Shown piece by piece: positions 42,986 to 50,503 of a DNA stretch of 64,000 nt (the first letter of the stretch is position 1; every line of letters starts with the position of its first letter). The notes beneath the pieces were generated by a model that was not told the origin of the DNA, searched no databases, and was given only the letters and a program-made list of their open reading frames with translations. Origin of the DNA: Paracoccaceae bacterium (GTDB lineage: Bacteria; Pseudomonadota; Alphaproteobacteria; Rhodobacterales; Rhodobacteraceae). The stretch lies in the NCBI GenBank assembly GCA_014872875.1, contig WKFI01000011.1, forward strand, positions 372,001 to 436,000. The letters are read 5' to 3'. The translations under genes and the position numbers were made by a program.

Positions 42986-45442
42986 CTACTCGGCTGGCTC
43001 CATTGCGACATCAGTGCGGGGCAAAACGCTTTGCGGATCGTAGGCCGGTTCGCCCAGAATGCGGCCCTTACGGGGTTCACCGGCTACGATGACCTCGACC
43101 TCGGCGCCCGGCACATTGGCGTGCGGCTTGACGTAGGCAAAAGCCAGGATCTTGCCGACAGTGTGGCCGTAGGCGACCGAGGCAGTGGAGCCAACGACGT
43201 CGCCGTTCAGCTTGACCGCTTCGCCGCCATGGCCATCCTCGACCCCGTTGGGTTCGATTTCCAGATAAGCGCAGACCCATGGCTTGTCAGCGTCGTTAAG
43301 AGTTTTGTCCTTGCCCAGATACTCCTTGTCGGTGCGAGCAAAGCGGAGCACATCGGCCTCGGCCAGCGTGACTTCGTTGGTGAGCTCGCCTGCTCCTTTG
43401 AAACCTTTTTCCATGCGCATGGCGTTCATGGCGAAGGAGCCGTAGTCGGCGATGCCGTGCTGTTCACCCGCCGCCCAGAGCGCGTCATAAACCGCCAGAG
43501 CGCTGTCACGAGGGATGTGGAATTCCCATCCCAGTTCGCCAGCATAGGACATGCGGAAGGCCCAGAGGGTGTGACCCGCGACCTCGATCTGCTGTGCGGT
43601 CAGCCATTTGAAACCAACGTTGGAGAGGTCCGCATCGGTGCACTCGGCCAGGACCTCGCGGGCTTTCGGGCCATTGAGAGCGATGGCGGCCCAGTCGGTC
43701 GAAAGCGTGGTGATTTCGACCTTTTCGCCCGCGAGGTTCTGGTTCAGGTGGTCCAGCAGCCGCTGTTCAAAGAACGCGGCGCAGACCAGATAATAGCTGT
43801 CGTCGGCCAGTTTCACGACCGTGGTTTCCAGCTCGATCCGACCGCGACGGTTCAACATGTGGGTCAGAGCGATGCCGCCGACTTTCTGCGGCAGACGGTT
43901 GGCAGTCAGACGATCCAGCAGGGCCGCCGCATCAGGGCCGGAAACCTGCACCTTGGTAAAAGCCGAGATGTCCATGATGCCAACGCTGTCGCGCACAGCC
44001 TTGCATTCCAGCCCGACCATGTCATGCACTTCATTGCGCTTGAACGAATAATGGTCGCGCTGTTCCACACCGTTTTTGGCGAACCAGCGGGGGCGTTCGT
44101 GTCCGAACACCTCTTCATACACCGCACCCTTTTCCATCAGCCGGTCATAAAGCGGGCTGGGTTTGATCGGGCGGCCGGCCAAGCGGTTGAAATGCGGGAA
44201 CGGGATTTCGTGGCGTAGCTTGTAATCTTCGTGCGCCTTGGTGACCTGCCAGTCCTTGGTCGCATAGTTGCCAAAGCGGCGCGGATCGTATTCGCGCATC
44301 GAAATATCGGCCGAGCCATGCACCATCCAACGCGCCAGTTCGCGGGTCAGGCCCGGACCCCAGCCGATGCCGATTTGGGTGCCACAGCAGCACCAGTAAT
44401 TCTTGACGCCCGGTGCCGGGCCGATCAGCGGGTTGCCGTCAGGCGGGTGGCTGATCGCGCCATGAACCTCGCGCTGAATGCCCAGCTCGGCAAAGATCGG
44501 CATCCGGTTCAGGCTTTCCTCAAGCCACGGCATGATCCGGTCGTAATCCGCGTCAAACAGCCAGTTTTCGTAATCCCAAGGGCAGTGATCGTGCCAGACG
44601 GAGTTCGAGTTCTCTTTCTCGTAGATGCCGATCAGGCCACGCTTCTGCTCCATCCGGATATAGCCGGAAACCTTCTTGTCATCGCGAATGACGGGCAGTT
44701 CTTTGTCCAGCGCTTCGAACTCGGGCACCGGCTCGGTGACGAAGTAGTGGTGCGTCATCGAGGTCATGGGCAATTGCAGACCGGACCATTCGCCCATTTG
44801 GCGCGCGTAGGTACCGCCTGCATTTACCACATGCTCGCAGCGGATCGTGCCCTTTTCGCTTTCCACGATCCATTCGCCATTTTCGGCCTGGGTGATGTTG
44901 GTTGCACGGCAGTGACGGATGATTTTTGCACCCAGTTTGCGGGCGCCCGCGGCCAGCGCCATGGTGACATTCGTCGGGTCCACATGACCATCATCAGGGG
45001 TATAGAGCGCACCCAGAACCCCGTCGAGATTGTAAAACGGGTGGTTGGCGGCAACATGGTCTGGGCCGACCAGATCGATGTTGAAGCCCAGGCTGCGACC
45101 TACAGACAGGGTATGGCGCAACCAATCCATTTCGTCTTCGGTGTATGCAAGACGGTAGGAGCCGCAGCCGTGCCAAGTTACGGCCTGGCCGGTCTCTTCT
45201 TCGAGCTTCCCGGAATAGAGATCGATATTGTAGTCCACGCATTTACCCAGCCCAAAGGAGCTGGTGGAATGGGTGATCTGCCCTGCCGCGTGCCAGGTCG
45301 AGCCACTGGTCAGCTCGGCCTTTTCCAAGAGCACGGTGTCGGCGCCCCAGCCCTCGTGTGCCAGGTGATAGGCAAGCCCCACCCCCATGACGCCACCACC
45401 GACGATGACCACGCGCGCGGTCGTTGGAAACTCGGATGACAT
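42986..45442 (-). CDS. FAD-dependent oxidoreductase with GcvT domains (dimethylglycine/sarcosine dehydrogenase-like)
   Basis: An 818-residue protein. The N-terminal DAO-type FAD domain has VVIVGGGVMGVGLAYHLAHEGW and GSTWHAAGQ, with the His of the covalent-FAD type. The C-terminal half is a folate-binding GcvT/aminomethyltransferase pair (GIMDISAFTKVQVSGPDAAALLDRLTANRLP, MSYAGELGWEFHIP). Such enzymes oxidatively demethylate dimethylglycine or similar N-methyl amines and pass the one-carbon unit to tetrahydrofolate. ATG at 45442, divergent side facing the DUF2834 gene. First large gene of the locus. Confidence 0.9.
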   Translation of the reverse strand: MSSEFPTTARVVIVGGGVMGVGLAYHLAHEGWGADTVLLEKAELTSGSTWHAAGQITHSTSSFGLGKCVDYNIDLYSGKLEEETGQAVTWHGCGSYRLAYTEDEMDWLRHTLSVGRSLGFNIDLVGPDHVAANHPFYNLDGVLGALYTPDDGHVDPTNVTMALAAGARKLGAKIIRHCRATNITQAENGEWIVESEKGTIRCEHVVNAGGTYARQMGEWSGLQLPMTSMTHHYFVTEPVPEFEALDKELPVIRDDKKVSGYIRMEQKRGLIGIYEKENSNSVWHDHCPWDYENWLFDADYDRIMPWLEESLNRMPIFAELGIQREVHGAISHPPDGNPLIGPAPGVKNYWCCCGTQIGIGWGPGLTRELARWMVHGSADISMREYDPRRFGNYATKDWQVTKAHEDYKLRHEIPFPHFNRLAGRPIKPSPLYDRLMEKGAVYEEVFGHERPRWFAKNGVEQRDHYSFKRNEVHDMVGLECKAVRDSVGIMDISAFTKVQVSGPDAAALLDRLTANRLPQKVGGIALTHMLNRRGRIELETTVVKLADDSYYLVCAAFFEQRLLDHLNQNLAGEKVEITTLSTDWAAIALNGPKAREVLAECTDADLSNVGFKWLTAQQIEVAGHTLWAFRMSYAGELGWEFHIPRDSALAVYDALWAAGEQHGIADYGSFAMNAMRMEKGFKGAGELTNEVTLAEADVLRFARTDKEYLGKDKTLNDADKPWVCAYLEIEPNGVEDGHGGEAVKLNGDVVGSTASVAYGHTVGKILAFAYVKPHANVPGAEVEVIVAGEPRKGRILGEPAYDPQSVLPRTDVAMEPAE

Positions 45443-45455
45443 GACCTCGGATCCT

Positions 45456-45779
45456 TTATGTTTGAGGTACGGTTTGGCCACGCCCTTCGCGCAGCCAGAG
45501 ATAGAGCGGCAGGGCCAGCGACAGACCGACAAGGCATCCCGACGGAATCACCAGCCACCAATTCGCAAGGTCCAGAGCCTGCGCATCTCGCCAGCTCCAG
45601 ACCCAGAACACGATCAGGGAAATCAGCACATCCGCCGAAAAGCCGCCCGCCGCCCCGTTGGCAAACAGCGCCGCCAGAAAGGCCAACGGATCCGGGCCAA
45701 CTTCGGTCAGGTACGAACCGAAGAAAGCCCAGGGTACGATTGTACCAATCACGGCTGAGATGGCGTAGAACGGGCGCAT
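45456..45779 (-). CDS. DUF2834-type small membrane protein
   Basis: A 107-residue inner-membrane protein with three hydrophobic segments (about 3-20, 27-45 and 73-95) starting MRPFYAISAVIGTIVPWAFFGSYL. It resembles the DUF2834 family, function unknown. It is the first gene of the minus-strand unit leading into the FAD/GcvT enzyme, 13 nt away, and is divergent from the RpiR regulator gene. A role in substrate entry is possible but unsupported. Confidence 0.75.
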   Translation of the reverse strand: MRPFYAISAVIGTIVPWAFFGSYLTEVGPDPLAFLAALFANGAAGGFSADVLISLIVFWVWSWRDAQALDLANWWLVIPSGCLVGLSLALPLYLWLREGRGQTVPQT

Positions 45780-45815
45780 GATCCCACCTGTCGCAAAAAC
45801 TGTAGACAGGCTAAC

Positions 45816-45862
45816 CAAACAAACATACCATCGTCAATCATGAATCAAACAAATGTATCATC
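45816..45862. promoter_or_regulatory. Direct repeats over the RpiR start, candidate operator
   Basis: CAAACAAACATACCATC (45816-45832) and CAAACAAATGTATCATC (45846-45862) share 14 of 17 positions and are 30 bp apart, close to three helical turns. They straddle the RpiR start codon in the divergent region and may bind the regulator. Confidence 0.5.
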
Positions 45863-46727
45863 CGCCGTTCTTGACCGCCTCACCGAGGAGTGGGACGCCC
45901 TGACTCCAGAGGCGCAAAAAGCCGCCCGATATGTGTTGGAAAATCCAAATAGTGTAGGAGTTTCAACGGTTAGGGAGATTGCGGAATACGCCAACGTCAA
46001 ACCGAACACCTTTGTTCGGCTGGCCCGTCAAATCGGGTACGAAGGCTATGACGACTTTCGCGAACCGTTCCGCGAGGCGATTCGCACCGGGCATATGGGC
46101 TTTCCCGATCGCGCCAGATGGCTACAGGGAATTGCCGCATCCGGAGCATTGGGACAATTGTTTGCCGACCAGGTCGGATGTGCCATTCGCAACATCGAAG
46201 ACACCTTTGCCAGCATGAACGCCACGGATATGGAAGCGGCCGCCAAAACGATCTGGAGCGCACGCAAGGTCTATACGTTGGGTGTCGGCGTGAACAATTC
46301 GAACGCGCGCAACTTTACGTATCTGGCATCGACCGGAATGCGTGACTTCAACGCCATTCCCCGCCCCGGTTCGACCCCGTCGGATGATCTGGCCTGGGCG
46401 GACGAGCGCGACGTGCTGATTGCAATCACCTGTCACCCTTACCGGTCCGAAGTGGTCAAAGCGGTGCAGATCGCCCGCGAACAGGGGGTCAAGGTGGTTG
46501 GCATCTCGGACAGCCCTGCGTCCCCGATCATCCTCGGCTCGGAACACGGCTTTGTCGTCTCGGCCGATACGCCCCAGTTCTTCCCGTCTTCGGTTTCGAC
46601 AATCGCCCTGCTGGAAACCCTGCTGAGTTTCGTCATTGCCGTGGCCACCCCCGAAATCGTCGAACGTGTCGAAAAATTCCACCACCGCCGGCACCAGCTC
46701 GGCATTTATCATGAGGATCCGGAATGA
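45840..46727 (+). CDS. RpiR/MurR-family regulator with SIS domain
   Basis: A 295-residue regulator. The N-terminal helix-turn-helix (VSTVREIAEYANVKPNTFVRLARQIGYEGYDDFREPF, about 40-77) is RpiR-type, and residues about 125-270 are a SIS sugar-isomerase-like fold (KVYTLGVGVNNSNARNFTYLA, GVKVVGISDSPASPIIL). It overlaps the Rieske gene start by 4 nt, so they form one operon, and it is divergent from the demethylase locus. Likely regulator of both sides. Confidence 0.9.
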   Translation: MNQTNVSSAVLDRLTEEWDALTPEAQKAARYVLENPNSVGVSTVREIAEYANVKPNTFVRLARQIGYEGYDDFREPFREAIRTGHMGFPDRARWLQGIAASGALGQLFADQVGCAIRNIEDTFASMNATDMEAAAKTIWSARKVYTLGVGVNNSNARNFTYLASTGMRDFNAIPRPGSTPSDDLAWADERDVLIAITCHPYRSEVVKAVQIAREQGVKVVGISDSPASPIILGSEHGFVVSADTPQFFPSSVSTIALLETLLSFVIAVATPEIVERVEKFHHRRHQLGIYHEDPE

Positions 46728-47821
46728 ACGCGCCCAGCCAACCTGTTCGGTCGCTAGAAGCCCGCTATTACACCGACCCTGCAATTTTCAATCAGGAAAT
46801 GCAGGGGCTTTTGTCCCGCACCTGGCAATTTGCGGGCCATGTCAGCCAGGTCCCCAATGTCGGCGACTATTTCGCCTTCGAAATCGCGGGGCAGAGCCTG
46901 TTTGCCATTCGTGGCCGGGACGAGGTGGTACGCACGTTCTACAATGTCTGCCAGCACCGCGCGCATGAGATGGTCACTGGCACCGGCAACACACGGGTCG
47001 TGGTCTGCCCCTATCACGCCTGGACCTATGAGCTGACCGGCCATCTGCGCGCCGGGCCCAACATCAAAAGCGTGCCCGGGTTCGAGAAATCCGAAATCTG
47101 CCTGACCGAGGTTCGGACCGAGGATTTCCACGGCTTCCTGTTCGTGAACCTTGATGACGACGCCGCACCGATGGACGAATGGTTCCCGGGCGTGCGTGAA
47201 GAGATCGCTGAATACGTGCCGCATATCAGCAAGCTCGCGCCGCTGGAGTGGGTCGAGGTACCAGAAAACTGCAACTGGAAAGTCTCGGTCGAGAATTATT
47301 CCGAATGCTATCACTGCTCGATCAACCACCCGACCTTTGCCGAGGGCGTGGTGAAGCCAGAAACCTATGACATTCAACCTGACGCCGGGGGCAGTTACGT
47401 GCTGCGCCATGTCACCGAATGCCAAAGCCTGGAAGCGATGACCTATCCCATTGACCTGAGCATACCGCACGCGGGGGATTATCAAAGCTGGTTCCTGTGG
47501 CCGATGTTCAGCTTCCAGTGCTACCCGGGCAATGTGCTGAACACCTATCACTGGCGGGCAGGCGATGTTGACACCTGCACCGTCTGGCGCGGCTGGTACA
47601 CCGAAGACGGCGCCGAAAGTGACGTTATCCGCGGCTTGGCCGTGCAGGACCGGCAGACCACGGTCGAGGAAGACATCCGCCTGGTGGAAAGCGTGCAGCG
47701 GGGCCTGCGCTCCAAAGGGTATCGCCCTGGCCCGCTGGTTCTGGACCCGGCCTGCGGCGTCGCATCGGAACATTCGATTCAAAAGCTGCAGCAATGGATG
47801 CGCGAAGCGGTGGACGGTTGA
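46724..47821 (+). CDS. Rieske non-heme iron oxygenase, alpha subunit (betaine demethylase-like)
   Basis: A 365-residue aromatic-ring-hydroxylating-type oxygenase. Rieske cluster ligands Cys76, His78, Cys95, His98 (CQH...CPYH). The mononuclear iron site is in VENYSECYHCSINHPTF, with the bridging acidic residue before the two His. Single-subunit members of this group include glycine betaine, stachydrine and carnitine oxygenases that demethylate or hydroxylate quaternary amines. Pairing with an FAD/GcvT demethylase across the promoter supports a betaine-type substrate; inference. No reductase gene is next to it. Confidence 0.88.
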   Translation: MNAPSQPVRSLEARYYTDPAIFNQEMQGLLSRTWQFAGHVSQVPNVGDYFAFEIAGQSLFAIRGRDEVVRTFYNVCQHRAHEMVTGTGNTRVVVCPYHAWTYELTGHLRAGPNIKSVPGFEKSEICLTEVRTEDFHGFLFVNLDDDAAPMDEWFPGVREEIAEYVPHISKLAPLEWVEVPENCNWKVSVENYSECYHCSINHPTFAEGVVKPETYDIQPDAGGSYVLRHVTECQSLEAMTYPIDLSIPHAGDYQSWFLWPMFSFQCYPGNVLNTYHWRAGDVDTCTVWRGWYTEDGAESDVIRGLAVQDRQTTVEEDIRLVESVQRGLRSKGYRPGPLVLDPACGVASEHSIQKLQQWMREAVDG

Positions 47822-47827
47822 GCGTGG

Positions 47828-47849
47828 AAGAAAATTTGCGAATTTTCTT
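47828..47849. repeat. AT-rich perfect hairpin after the Rieske gene
   Basis: AAGAAAATT-TGCG-AATTTTCTT, nine perfect pairs and a 4-nt loop, between the Rieske stop (47821) and the next start (47868). It may reduce read-through or act as a spacer element; no T-run follows. Confidence 0.55.
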
Positions 47850-47867
47850 GGGCCCTTGGAGAGCGGC

Positions 47868-48287
47868 ATGAGCAAATTGCAAGGCGGGTGCATGTGTGGC
47901 GCGGTGCGATGGACGAGCGATGGCGCCGTCACGCGAAACCTGTCTTGTCATTGCTCGGATTGCCAACGGGCAACTTCGTCTCCGTTTACCACCTTCATCG
48001 GTCTGGTGCCGGAAACCGTCAAGTGGACGGGAGAGATCACCCATTACGAAAGCTCAAAGGGCACTCACCGTGGCTTCTGCCCGAAATGCGGAACGCGGCT
48101 CTACTTCAAATCCGAAAGCTGGCCAGGGGAGGTGCATATCCATGCTGCTACCCTGGACGACCCCAACGCCTATATCCCCGATGCCCATGTGGTGCTGCGC
48201 AGCAAGCTGCCGTGGCTTCACCTGAATGACGACATCCCCAAATACCAGAACTTCGAGGCCACGCCCGAAGATATTATCAAGGAGTGA
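47868..48287 (+). CDS. GFA-family zinc protein
   Basis: A 139-residue glutathione-dependent formaldehyde-activating enzyme (GFA) / CENP-V family protein. Zinc ligands are visible: Cys8, Cys10, Cys27, Cys29, Cys32, Cys71 and Cys74 (CMC, CHCSDC, CPKC). Family members bind zinc and some react with formaldehyde and glutathione. Next to a demethylating oxygenase it could handle the formaldehyde released on demethylation, a plausible but unproven link. ATG at 47868 follows GGAGAGCGGC. Confidence 0.85.
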   Translation: MSKLQGGCMCGAVRWTSDGAVTRNLSCHCSDCQRATSSPFTTFIGLVPETVKWTGEITHYESSKGTHRGFCPKCGTRLYFKSESWPGEVHIHAATLDDPNAYIPDAHVVLRSKLPWLHLNDDIPKYQNFEATPEDIIKE

Positions 48288-48291
48288 GCCG

Positions 48292-49116
48292 ATGCTGATG
48301 CCCTCTGAATGGCGCCCTGAACACAAGCTGTTCCCCTATCAGGTGGGGTTCACCTGCCCTCCCTTCGATTTTGACGCGGCGCCCTCGGATTTTCTTCGCA
48401 TGTGCCCAGAAGGTGTCGGCGTGCATGGATGGATGCTGCACGTGCCGGATTACGTTCATGGTCTGGACCAGCGGAAACAGAATTTCGGCATGATGGATGA
48501 CTTTGTGCACTGCATGTCCCGAAACGGTGTCGATGTCTGCGGGCAGGTCGGATCAAACTGGGTCCATGCTAGTGGGCTGGGGGTCGAAGGCATCCGCCAG
48601 CATTGCGAGGATCTGTCCGACAAATACGGCACGCGGTTCCACATGGCAGGCTATGCCATGGTCGAAGCCTTGCGCGAAATGAACGTGGAGAAGGTTGCTC
48701 TGAACGCCGCCTACCACTGGCCTGCCTGGTGGCAGGGAACGGCGGGCTTTCTGAAAGAGGCCGGGTTCGACGTGATCTGGGCCGGGAATTTCCACGATCA
48801 GGGCTGGTTCGACAGCCAAGAGGCCGTGAATGAGTGCCGCTGGGTGTTCGAAGGTGATCTGGCACTGAAAAGCTTTGAATATGTCGCCGAACAGGCGCCC
48901 CAGGCCGATGCCTATCTAATCAACGGGATGTGCAATTTCCGCACTGGTCCCGGGGGTATTCCGCAGCGGCCGCTACAGATCACGCCGATGCTGGAGGAGG
49001 CATTGGGCAAGCCGGTCATTGGCCATGACACCGCGCTGTATTGGCGGATCTTCAAATCTCTTGGGCTTGCGCCGCAAGGCCGCCATGGTCAGCTGCTGGA
49101 CAGGCTGGACGGCTAA
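48292..49116 (+). CDS. Asp/Glu racemase-superfamily protein (maleate isomerase/arylmalonate decarboxylase-like)
   Basis: A 274-residue protein of the aspartate/glutamate racemase fold. The segment VEALREMNVEKVALNAAYHWPAWWQGTAGFLKEAGFDVIW is the family-type second-domain start, and INGMCNFRT carries the likely second catalytic Cys. The first cysteine is not evident at the usual Thr-Ser-rich site, so it could be a decarboxylase-like member with one Cys. ATG at 48292 after AAGGAG. Operon partner of the GFA gene (4 nt apart). Function is unknown beyond the fold. Confidence 0.75.
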   Translation: MLMPSEWRPEHKLFPYQVGFTCPPFDFDAAPSDFLRMCPEGVGVHGWMLHVPDYVHGLDQRKQNFGMMDDFVHCMSRNGVDVCGQVGSNWVHASGLGVEGIRQHCEDLSDKYGTRFHMAGYAMVEALREMNVEKVALNAAYHWPAWWQGTAGFLKEAGFDVIWAGNFHDQGWFDSQEAVNECRWVFEGDLALKSFEYVAEQAPQADAYLINGMCNFRTGPGGIPQRPLQITPMLEEALGKPVIGHDTALYWRIFKSLGLAPQGRHGQLLDRLDG

Positions 49117-49146
49117 TCGCGCCAGTTTTCGCCACGAGAAACGGGT

Positions 49147-49167
49147 CGGAAACCGGCACGGTTTCCG
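49147..49167. repeat. Hairpin in the gap before the sulfotransferase-like gene
   Basis: CGGAAACCG-GCA-CGGTTTCCG, nine perfect pairs and a 3-nt loop, in the 152-nt gap between the racemase-like gene and the next start. Likely a weak terminator or processing site. Confidence 0.5.
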
Positions 49168-49268
49168 GCGCATCCCCACACAAAGCGGGAGGCTCCACTC
49201 CTGCGCCGAAAATTGGCCCGGAACTTGCTTCAAACTCCGGGTCGCGATTGCATGATGACGGAGGACCC

Positions 49269-50012
49269 ATGCACAAGATCGTAGCCCTTTGGGCCATTCC
49301 CAGATCCACTTCGACAGCGTTCGAATGGATGATGCGCCAACGTGGCGATCTGGATTGTCTGCACGAGCCGTTTGGCGAAGCGTGGTATCAGGGTGAAAAC
49401 CCGCTGTGGCAGCGGTTCAAACCCGGCGACGTGACCACACCAGGTTTGACGTTGGACAGTGTCTGGGACGACATCAAGGCCCGCGCCGAACAAGGTCCGG
49501 TCTTCACCAAGGATTTCCCGCATTACATCAACCACATGTGGACCCCGGAGTTCCTGAGCCATTTCACCCACGCCTTCCTGATCCGCGATCCGGCCAAGAC
49601 CATCACCTCGATGTTCAAGCAATGGCCCGATTTTGACGAGGGCGAGGTCGGCTTTCCCGAACAGCGCGCGCTATTTGATCTGCTGACCGCTTTGAACGGC
49701 GGAAAGACCCCGCCGGTGATCGACAGCGACGATCTACTGGAAAATCCGCATGACATGACGGCAGCCTTCTGCGACGCGGTCGGCATCCCCTTCATCGAAG
49801 AGGCACTGAGTTGGGAGCCAGGCGGCGACCCTTCGGCCCATAGCTGGTGGGATGGCGGGTCATTCCATGGCAACCTGGCCAAGTCCACCGGCCTGACCCC
49901 GCAGCCACGCAAACATATCTCGATCGAAGAGGCGCCGGACCGGGTCAAACAGGTTCACCGCCGGATGAAGCCGCATTACGATCACCTCTACAAACACCGG
50001 CTCACGGTCTGA
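49269..50012 (+). CDS. Sulfotransferase-like P-loop protein
   Basis: A 247-residue protein with a PAPS-binding-like loop near the N terminus (LWAIPRSTSTAFEWMM), in which Pro-Arg-Ser replaces the classic P-loop, and a second binding segment HAFLIRDPAKTITSM, typical of the sulfotransferase family. ATG at 49269 has GGAGGA. Such a protein would transfer sulfuryl groups to hydroxyls; the target is not known. It sits two genes upstream of a secreted sulfatase, a combination that would form and cut sulfate esters. Confidence 0.75.
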   Translation: MHKIVALWAIPRSTSTAFEWMMRQRGDLDCLHEPFGEAWYQGENPLWQRFKPGDVTTPGLTLDSVWDDIKARAEQGPVFTKDFPHYINHMWTPEFLSHFTHAFLIRDPAKTITSMFKQWPDFDEGEVGFPEQRALFDLLTALNGGKTPPVIDSDDLLENPHDMTAAFCDAVGIPFIEEALSWEPGGDPSAHSWWDGGSFHGNLAKSTGLTPQPRKHISIEEAPDRVKQVHRRMKPHYDHLYKHRLTV

Positions 50013-50036
50013 GCCGGCCACCAAACGGAGACAAGA

Positions 50037-50429
50037 ATGCCCGACACCTTTAACGAAGACCTGTTTCTGAAAGGGCTGGAACAGCGCAAATCCACGCTTG
50101 GCGCGGAATATGTCGAAAAGAACCTGGCCGCCGCCGACGACTTCACCCGCCCCTTTCAGGAGGCGATGACCGCTTGGTGCTGGGGTTTTGGCTGGGGCGA
50201 TGACGTGATCGACGCCAAGACCCGGTCGATGATGAACCTGTCGATGATCGGCGCCCTGGGCAAGATGCACGAATGGGAGATCCACTGCCGCGGCGCGCTG
50301 AACAACGGCGTTTCGAAAGAAGAGATCCGCGCCATCGTGCATGTGGTCGCAATCTATTGCGGGGTACCTCAGGGGCTCGAATGCTTCCGCGTGGCCCGTA
50401 AGGTGCTGGAGGAAGCAGGACAGCTGTGA
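50037..50429 (+). CDS. Carboxymuconolactone decarboxylase family protein
   Basis: A 130-residue all-helical protein of the CMD/AhpD superfamily. RSMMNLSMIGALGKMHEWEIHCRGALNNGVSKEEIRAIVHVVAIYCG is the conserved core, with the His in the HxxxC-like helix, but the CxxC pair of AhpD peroxidases is missing, so 4-carboxymuconolactone decarboxylase-like chemistry is more likely. Start ATG at 50037, 24 nt after the sulfotransferase-like gene. Function in the locus is unclear. Confidence 0.82.
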   Translation: MPDTFNEDLFLKGLEQRKSTLGAEYVEKNLAAADDFTRPFQEAMTAWCWGFGWGDDVIDAKTRSMMNLSMIGALGKMHEWEIHCRGALNNGVSKEEIRAIVHVVAIYCGVPQGLECFRVARKVLEEAGQL

Positions 50430-50445
50430 TCCCCCATAAGTCCTG

Positions 50446-50502
50446 TTGACCCACTGTGACAGGATCGCGCTACAATACCTCCAGTTGAGCTGGAGGTATT
50501 GT
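50446..50502 (+). promoter_or_regulatory. Promoter and perfect palindrome over the sulfatase ribosome site
   Basis: TTGACC (50446-50451), 19-nt spacer, TACAAT (50471-50476), then the perfect inverted repeat ACAATACCTCCAG / CTGGAGGTATTGT (50472-50484, 50490-50502) with loop TTGAG. The right arm contains the GGAGG of the sulfatase gene, whose ATG is at 50504. Confidence 0.75.
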
Positions 50503-50503
50503 T

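Noticed and set aside
45456-45818. TTG start for the DUF2834 protein
   Set aside because: The ATG 13 codons later begins a normal membrane helix; the extra residues lie in the promoter region.
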